This document shows, in pieces, positions 6,579-10,253 of a stretch of DNA of 10,253 bases. The notes beneath the pieces are model-generated. The model was not told the origin of the DNA, did no database searches, and saw nothing but the letters and a program-made list of their open reading frames with translations. Every line of letters begins with the position of its first letter. Position 1 is the stretch's first letter. Both the position numbers and the translations under genes were made by a program. The stretch is from Alphaproteobacteria bacterium (GTDB lineage Bacteria > Pseudomonadota > Alphaproteobacteria > Sphingomonadales > Sphingomonadaceae), in assembly GCA_020249025.1 (NCBI GenBank), contig JADCGM010000194.1, forward strand, positions 1 to 10,253. The letters are read 5' to 3'.

Positions 6579-7062
6579 CGTCTTCCGCATCAAGGTGCAG
6601 GGCGCGGCCGAGCTGCGCGCCGCGCTCGCCGAGCTGGGGCCGGAGGTCGCGACGAAGGTCGGTCGGACGGCCAACCGGAAGGCGGCGCGCGCGCTGGCCG
6701 ACGAGGTGCGCCGCAACACCCCGGTCAACCCGGAAGGCGAGACGCCGAAGTATCGCGTGTCGAAGGGCGGGGTCTCGACCAAGGCCTTCTATGGCCAGCT
6801 GAAGGACAACATCCGGGTGCGGCTGCGGCGCGCCCGGCGAGAGTTCACCATCACCTATCAGGTGACGACGGGCCGCGCCTTCTGGGCGCGGTTCCTCGAG
6901 TTCGGGACGGTCAACATGAGCGCGCGCCCTTTCATGCGGCCGGCCTTCGACGCGATGCGCGAGAAGCTGCTCGGCGCGCAGATCGAGGAACTGGGGCGCG
7001 GCATCGAGCGCGCGGCGAAGAGGGCCCGGCGACGCATGCTCCCCAATGGCCGGAATGCTTGA
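6571..7062 (+). CDS. HK97 gp10-type head-tail / tail completion protein, 163 aa
   Basis: Belongs to the HK97 gp10 family (Phage_HK97-gp10_put), encoded between head closure and tail terminator genes and thought to act in joining or completing the tail. The N-terminal helix reads GAAELRAALAELGPEVATK, followed by a basic helix with ARALADEVRRNTPVNPEGE. The C-terminal signature FLEFGTVNMSARPFMRPAFD, at about residues 109-128, is the strongest family mark. A highly basic tail (ERAAKRARRRMLPNGR) closes it. The best start is GTG at 6571, giving MADVFRIKVQG and an 8-base overlap with the preceding gene. A TTG six codons upstream is less likely. No binding site is visible, so coupling is expected. 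Confidence 0.87.
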   Translation: MADVFRIKVQGAAELRAALAELGPEVATKVGRTANRKAARALADEVRRNTPVNPEGETPKYRVSKGGVSTKAFYGQLKDNIRVRLRRARREFTITYQVTTGRAFWARFLEFGTVNMSARPFMRPAFDAMREKLLGAQIEELGRGIERAAKRARRRMLPNGRNA

Positions 7063-7065
7063 CCC

Positions 7066-7467
7066 ATGGCGGACATCAACGAGGCCCTGTTCAACCGGCT
7101 GAGCAACTTCGCCGGTCTGTCGGCGCTGGTCGCGGCGCGCATTTATCCGGTGGTCGCCCCGCCCAGCCCGACCTTTGGGCTCGTGACCTACACGAAGATC
7201 AGCGGCGCGCGGGTCAACAGCCTGTCGGGCGCGTCGGGGCTGGCGCGGCCGCGATTCCAGATCGACAGCTACTCGATCATTTCGATGACCGAGGCGCGCG
7301 CGATCGCCAAGCAAGTGAGGCTCGCTCTGGATGGGTGGCGCGGCACCTATTCGGGCGTGAAGGTCGGCCAGTGCCTGCTCGACAACGAGCGTGACCTGAC
7401 CGAGCTCGACAATGAGCCGCGTCTGTTCCGCGTCAGCCAAGACTACCTCATCCACCACACCGAATAA
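7066..7467 (+). CDS. Tail terminator / tail completion protein, DUF3168 family
   Basis: A 133-residue member of the DUF3168 (lambda gpU / SPP1 gp17-like) group, which caps the tail tube after length control and binds the head connector. Visible marks are the opening helix EALFNRLSNFAGLSALVAAR, IYPVVAPPSPTFGLVTYTKI, the segment RPRFQIDSYSIISMTEARAI with the helix AKQVRLALDGW, and the closing strand RLFRVSQDYLIHH. Position, directly after the gp10-type gene and before the tube gene, fits the standard order. ATG 7066 lies 4 bases after the previous stop and has only a weak upstream binding site. Its own TAA stop forms part of the binding site of the tube gene. Confidence 0.88.
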   Translation: MADINEALFNRLSNFAGLSALVAARIYPVVAPPSPTFGLVTYTKISGARVNSLSGASGLARPRFQIDSYSIISMTEARAIAKQVRLALDGWRGTYSGVKVGQCLLDNERDLTELDNEPRLFRVSQDYLIHHTE

Positions 7468-7478
7468 GGACCAACGAC

Positions 7479-7895
7479 ATGACGGCATTCACTTCGCAGG
7501 GTTGCGTGATCAAGCGCGGCGACGGCGCGGGGTCCGAAGTCTTCACCACCATCGGCGAGGTGAAGGGCTTCGACGGGCCGTCGGGCTCGCTGACGATCAT
7601 CGATGTCACGGCGCTCGGCGACAGCCACAAGCGCAAGCTTCCGGGCACGATCGACGAGGGGCAGATCACGATGACTGTCAACCTCGACACCCAGAACGCG
7701 ATGCAGGCGGCGCTCATCACCGACCGGCAGGCGGGAACGCTGCGCAACTTCAAGATCGAGTTCGACGACGCCGGATCGCTGACCGCGGCGTTTGCCGCCT
7801 ACGTCGTGTCGATCACCCCGTCGGCGTCGGTCGACAACGCGGTCGAGGCATCCATCACGCTGGAGATCTCCGGCGCCGTGACCTGGACCCCGTAA
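7479..7895 (+). CDS. Major tail protein (tail tube)
   Basis: Forms the stacked rings of the flexible tail tube. The 138 residues show the tube-protein pattern. An N-terminal strand and loop (AFTSQGCVIKRGDGAGSEVF) is followed by TIGEVKGFDGPSGSLTIIDV. The HKRKLPGTIDEGQITMTVNL segment sits where related tube proteins have a 'k..pG..d.G.vt..l' strand pair. The end VEASITLEISGAVTWTP is the usual final beta hairpin. ATG 7479 is preceded by TAAGGA (7465-7470) at 8 bases, the best ribosome binding site in the connector and tail cassette, in keeping with the high copy number of this protein. One base separates it from the chaperone gene. Confidence 0.9.
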   Translation: MTAFTSQGCVIKRGDGAGSEVFTTIGEVKGFDGPSGSLTIIDVTALGDSHKRKLPGTIDEGQITMTVNLDTQNAMQAALITDRQAGTLRNFKIEFDDAGSLTAAFAAYVVSITPSASVDNAVEASITLEISGAVTWTP

Positions 7896-7896
7896 C

Positions 7897-8253
7897 ATGG
7901 GCCTCCTGACGCGCGAACAGATCCTCGGCGCGGCCGATCAGCAAACGATCGACGTCGAGGTGCCCGAATGGGGCGGCACGGTCCGGGTGCGGTCTCTGAC
8001 CGCCGGCGATCGCGACCGTTTCGAACAGGCCGTCATCGCGGCGCAGGCGGCGGGGAAGGTGGGGCCGGACAATGTCCGCGCCCGCTACGTCGCCGCCTGC
8101 GTCGTCGACGAGGCCGGCAAGCCGCTCTTCACCGACAAGGATCTTGAGGTGCTGGCCGCGAAGTCGTTCGCGGCCATGGACCGGGTCTTCGCGGCGGCCA
8201 CCAAGCTCAACGCCTTCTCGGCCGCCGACATCGAGGAGCTGGCAAAAAACTAG
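7897..8253 (+). CDS. Tail assembly chaperone, short form (lambda gpG-like)
   Basis: The short product of the frameshifting chaperone gene, 118 residues. It holds the tape measure protein and recruits tube subunits during tail assembly, and is not part of the finished tail. The sequence opens MGLLTREQILGAADQQTIDV, then VEVPEWGGTVRVRSLTAGDR, then helices up to AADIEELAKN. This 'e.v.vpewgg.v.vr.ltg.dr..f' pattern is typical of tail assembly chaperones. It sits between tube and tape measure genes and ends in a slippery heptamer immediately before its TAG, both hallmarks of this gene. ATG 7897 has no good binding site and follows the tube stop by one base, so coupling is likely. Confidence 0.88.
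   Translation: MGLLTREQILGAADQQTIDVEVPEWGGTVRVRSLTAGDRDRFEQAVIAAQAAGKVGPDNVRARYVAACVVDEAGKPLFTDKDLEVLAAKSFAAMDRVFAAATKLNAFSAADIEELAKN
8244..8250 (+). promoter_or_regulatory. Programmed -1 ribosomal frameshift site (A AAA AAC)
   Basis: Six A residues and a C at 8244-8250 read, in the gene frame, as A-AAA-AAC directly followed by the TAG stop at 8251-8253. This fits the X-XXY-YYZ rule exactly and stands out in very G+C-rich DNA. A -1 slip enters a frame that is open to 8571 and encodes a T-like domain. AGGAG at 8234-8238, five bases upstream, could act as an internal stimulatory Shine-Dalgarno, although stimulation of -1 shifts usually involves longer spacing. A small stem ACAGG/CCTGT (8266-8280) lies 15 bases downstream and is too weak to count on. 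Confidence 0.85.
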
Positions 8254-8573
8254 GCAAGCGGCCCGACAGGCGTTTCCTGTTCCGGCTGGCGCTCGCCCTC
8301 GGGCGAACGGTGGCGGAGCTGGAAGCGACCCTGTCGAGCCGCGAGCTTGCCGAGTGGATCGCCTATGCGCAGTGGGAGCCGTTCGGCCAGCCCCGCGCGG
8401 ATGACGGTCACCGGTTGGTGGCGTCGCTGCTGTTCAACATCAACCGGTCGAAGGGGCAGCGGGCCATGGAGCCCGGCGAGTTCCTGAAGCCGGCGCGTGA
8501 GCCGGACCAGCCGAGGGCCGTGGTGGCGGAGAAGCTGAAGCGGGCGCTGGGGTTCGGGAAGAAGGGGGCTTAG
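8247..8573 (+). CDS. T-like C-terminal extension of the tail chaperone, made by -1 frameshift (gpGT-type fusion 7897-8573)
   Basis: Read as a fusion with the preceding gene: 117 residues from 7897 in the first frame, then 108 residues in the -1 frame from base 8247, giving about 225 residues in all. The extension runs KLGKRPDRRFLFRLALALGR, then TVAELEATLSSRELAEWIAY, AQWEPFGQPRADDGHR and LLFNINRSKG. The ELAEWIAY..WEPFG..RAD block is the usual mark of lambda T / DUF4035-type domains, which bind the tape measure or tube subunits in the long chaperone. A GTG at 8310 could start it independently, but no ribosome binding site supports this, and the conserved part begins upstream of it. It ends KKGA with TAG at 8571-8573, overlapping the stop of the opposite-strand gene by two bases. 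Confidence 0.85.
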   Translation, partial: KLGKRPDRRFLFRLALALGRTVAELEATLSSRELAEWIAYAQWEPFGQPRADDGHRLVASLLFNINRSKGQRAMEPGEFLKPAREPDQPRAVVAEKLKRALGFGKKGA

Positions 8574-8585
8574 TCCGCCTTCTTC
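8558..8585. repeat. Inverted repeat across the overlapping convergent stop codons
   Basis: GAAGAAGG (8558-8565) and CCTTCTTC (8578-8585) are perfect 8-bp inverted arms. Two more inner pairs are possible after one mismatch. The centre contains both the + TAG (8571-8573) and the minus-strand TAA (8570-8572). No T-run is present on either side, so termination in both directions is possible but unproven. Both proteins therefore end in a Lys-Lys dipeptide (KKGA and KKAD) encoded by the two arms. Confidence 0.7.
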
Positions 8586-8749
8586 AGGCCCTCGCCCGCG
8601 CGGCCCATGACCGCAAAGACCAACGCGGCGATGAGGGCGAGCAGCCCCGCGCCGATGCGGAAGATCTGAAAATCAGCGAGCCCGCTCACCAGCAAGGCGA
8701 GCGCGGCGACGCTGCTGACCATCGCAAGCAACCAGAAGATCTTCGTCAT
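8570..8749 (-). CDS. Small two-helix membrane protein of unknown function, antisense within the tail operon
   Basis: Fifty-nine residues encoded opposite to all neighbours. Hydrophobic segments at about 4-24 (IFWLLAMVSSVAALALLVSG) and about 32-48 (IGAGLLALIAALVFAVM) are joined by a short loop with Asp26 and Arg31. Lys3 and the basic C-terminus (GRAGEGLKKAD) suggest a membrane hairpin with both ends in the cytoplasm. The start ATG at 8749-8747 is preceded on its own strand by AAAGGA (8761-8756) at 6 bases, a strong ribosome binding site. An upstream extension to 8980 is an antisense shadow of the tape measure gene. I recognise no family. Single antisense genes inside tail operons are often cargo (moron) genes expressed during lysogeny, for example altering the envelope or excluding other phages; that is inference. 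No promoter was recognised upstream, inside the tape measure gene. Confidence 0.72.
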   Translation of the reverse strand: MTKIFWLLAMVSSVAALALLVSGLADFQIFRIGAGLLALIAALVFAVMGRAGEGLKKAD

Positions 8750-8755
8750 GGCGGC

Positions 8756-8784
8756 TCCTTTCGGGGTCAGCCTAACCGAAAGGA
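8756..8784. promoter_or_regulatory. Inverted repeat carrying both divergent ribosome binding sites
   Basis: TCCTTTCGG (8756-8764) and CCGAAAGGA (8776-8784) are perfect 9-bp inverted arms around an 11-base loop. The left arm, read on the minus strand, is AAAGGA six bases before the ATG of the membrane protein. The right arm gives AAAGGA five bases before GTG 8790 of the tape measure gene. In either transcript the two arms could pair and hide the binding site, or the DNA palindrome could be an operator. Confidence 0.75.
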
Positions 8785-8789
8785 TGCCC

Positions 8790-10253
8790 GTGGCAACCAT
8801 CGTCGGCTCCCTCGTCACGAACCTGACGCTCGAAAGCGCGTCGTTCGTGTCCAACATGAAGCGCGCGGCCGACTCGGCGGAGAAGGGTGCGACCAGCATC
8901 GAGCGCGCGTTCGGCGCGGCCAAGGCGGGCGTCGCCGGCTTCCTCGCCGCCTTCTCGGTCGATGCGGTGGCGCGGATCACGCAGCAGTCGCTCGACTATG
9001 CCGGGTCGATCGGCGAGGTCGCGCAGCAGCTCGGCGTCACCACGCGCGACCTTCAGGTCTATCGCTTCGCCGCGACGCAGGCGGGCATCTCCCAGGAGGT
9101 GATGGAGCAGGGCCTCGCCAAGCTGACCCGCTCCATCGGCGAGAACAACAGCGCCTTCGCCGAGCTCGGCATCTCGACGAAGAATGCGGACGGCTCGTTC
9201 CGGTCGACCGGCGATGTCATGCGCGACGTGATCGCAAAGCTGTCGGCCATTCCCGATGCGGCGAAGCGCGCGGCGATCGAGGTCGCGCTGTTCGGCCGCG
9301 CCGGCCAGAAGCTCGACACGCTGCTCGCGGGCGGCATCGGTCAGGTCGATGCGCTGGCCCAGTCGGCGCAGCGGCTCGGCGTGGTGCTGTCCGATCAGCA
9401 GATCCAGAAGGCCGACGAGGCGGCGGACAAGCTGGCGGCGCTGAAGACGGTGCTGACGGCGAACATCGCCGGGGTCGTGGCCGACAATGCCGGTGCGATC
9501 CTGTCCTTTGCCAACGCGCTGATGAAGGTCGGTTCGGCCTTCGGATCGGTAGTCAACCAGTTTCGTGGCACTGCCCGAATCTACGAATCGGAAGGTGTCC
9601 TCGGCGTTCTCGGGTCCAGCTGGCAGCGCCTCGATCAGGCAGCCACGGCGGGCGGCCGGCAGTTTCAGATCGATCAGGAGCTGAAGGGACTTGGCGGTGG
9701 CCGTGGCGCGGCGCTCCGGCGTGCACAGCTGATGGCGGAACGCCGCGCGCTTCAGGGCGAGGTGTCGGCGGACTTCCGGGCGCTGGTCTTCAGCGGCCTG
9801 CCCAAAGGCAATTCGGCGGCTGACGCGGCCGCGAAGGCGAACGCCGCAGGCTCGGGCCGCGCTGGCGGCGCCGGGGCGGGCAAGAAGACCGACACCGTCG
9901 CCGACTTCCTCGCCGACATCAAAGCCCGCAAGACGGCGATCGACGCGCTGTCGGAATCGCTCGGCCGTCCCCTGACCGCCGAAGAGCTCGGCATCGATCT
10001 GACCGCCGAGAAGCTCGCCGATATCGGGGATATCGGGCAGACCGCGCTCGGGAAGATCACGGCCGAGGGCGAGCGCCTGGGCGACGTGCTGACCAAGTCG
10101 CTCGACGACGCGAAGGCCGCCCAGGAGCGCTTCGCCAGCAACATCTCCCAGAACCTCGCCTACGCCATCGTGCAGGGCCAGAGCCTTGGCACGGCGCTGG
10201 TCAACAGCCTGAAGGCGGCGGCCGCCGAGGCGCTCTCCAACGGGCTCTTCAAG
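8790..10253 (+). CDS. Tail tape measure protein, N-terminal part (runs off the window)
   Basis: The frame is open to the last base, giving 488 visible residues. The length of this protein sets tail length; it occupies the tube lumen and is held by the chaperone before assembly. The start MATIVGSLVTNLTLESASFV followed by SNMKRAADSAEKG is the usual tape measure opening. LGVTTRDLQVYRFAATQAGI at about residues 80-100, then GLAKLTRSIGENNSAFAELG and ALFGRAGQKLDTLLAGG, are widespread tape measure blocks. Hydrophobic stretches occur near 45-60 and 220-250. A Gly/Ala/Lys linker lies around residues 350-372, followed by charged helices. I prefer GTG 8790 because AAAGGA (8779-8784) is 5 bases upstream. 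ATG 8784 overlaps that binding site and cannot use it. A tandem 9-base repeat at 10020-10037 encodes DIGDIG. The C-terminus and full length are not visible. Confidence 0.9.
   Translation, partial: MATIVGSLVTNLTLESASFVSNMKRAADSAEKGATSIERAFGAAKAGVAGFLAAFSVDAVARITQQSLDYAGSIGEVAQQLGVTTRDLQVYRFAATQAGISQEVMEQGLAKLTRSIGENNSAFAELGISTKNADGSFRSTGDVMRDVIAKLSAIPDAAKRAAIEVALFGRAGQKLDTLLAGGIGQVDALAQSAQRLGVVLSDQQIQKADEAADKLAALKTVLTANIAGVVADNAGAILSFANALMKVGSAFGSVVNQFRGTARIYESEGVLGVLGSSWQRLDQAATAGGRQFQIDQELKGLGGGRGAALRRAQLMAERRALQGEVSADFRALVFSGLPKGNSAADAAAKANAAGSGRAGGAGAGKKTDTVADFLADIKARKTAIDALSESLGRPLTAEELGIDLTAEKLADIGDIGQTALGKITAEGERLGDVLTKSLDDAKAAQERFASNISQNLAYAIVQGQSLGTALVNSLKAAAAEALSNGLFK

Noticed and set aside
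8266..8280. Small stem ACAGG/CCTGT after the slippery site as a frameshift stimulator
   Set aside because: It has only five base pairs and lies 15 bases after the heptamer, weaker and farther than usual stimulatory structures, so I do not count it as a feature.
8310..8573. Independent gene starting at GTG 8310
   Set aside because: There is no ribosome binding site, the frame is open back to the slippery heptamer, and conserved T-like sequence begins before 8310. It is better explained as the frameshift extension.
8750..8980. Longer version of the minus-strand gene starting at 8980
   Set aside because: The extra 77 residues run antisense to the tape measure N-terminus, and the strong binding site sits just before ATG 8749 instead.
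9752..10144. A 130-codon minus-strand frame in the tape measure gene
   Set aside because: Ser/Ala/Pro-rich antisense shadow with no start signal. The + strand tape measure frame is continuous here.

Overview
The window is the head-to-tail portion of a long-tailed (siphovirus-type, HK97-like) phage or prophage. Its very high G+C, strong preference for G/C at third codon positions, and resemblance to structural proteins of alphaproteobacterial prophages suggest an alphaproteobacterial host (Sphingomonadales or Rhizobiales type). That placement is by eye and not proven. No integrase, attachment site, tRNA or host gene is visible, so the sequence cannot show whether it is an integrated prophage, a free phage or a phage-derived particle locus.

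Layout, all on + unless stated. The tail end of an upstream gene (3-107, probably the head-maturation protease) is followed by the HK97-fold major capsid protein (119-1405). Next come a 140-aa probable capsid-associated protein (1478-1900), a 67-aa protein of unknown function (1961-2164), a fibre-type protein with an inserted beta module (2255-2845), and an 847-aa fibre/spike protein with an SGNH/sialate-O-acetylesterase-like domain (2850-5393). A 94-aa Ig-like protein (5390-5674) leads into the connector and tail cassette: gp6/gp8-type connector (5674-6258), head closure protein (6255-6578), HK97 gp10-type protein (6571-7062), tail terminator DUF3168 (7066-7467), tail tube (7479-7895), tail assembly chaperone with a programmed -1 frameshift (7897-8573), and the tape measure protein (8790 to the window edge). 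From 5390 to 7895 the genes overlap or nearly touch, as in one translationally coupled transcript. The three boundaries around 1478-2255 instead each carry a strong G+C-rich hairpin.

Three things stand out. First, a 59-aa two-helix membrane protein lies on the minus strand (8570-8749), wedged between the chaperone and the tape measure gene. Both ends of this gene are inverted repeats shared with the neighbour: the left one spans the overlapping convergent stop codons, and the right one carries the ribosome binding sites of both divergent genes. Second, a perfect A-AAA-AAC slippery heptamer lies directly before the stop of the tail chaperone and joins it to a lambda T-like domain. Third, the carbohydrate-esterase fibre gene sits among the head genes, not beyond the tape measure gene where receptor-binding proteins of this phage type usually lie. 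This makes a capsid-attached spike a reasonable alternative to a tail fibre.

There is no gene-free stretch longer than 300 bases. I found no CRISPR array, insertion sequence or RNA gene.
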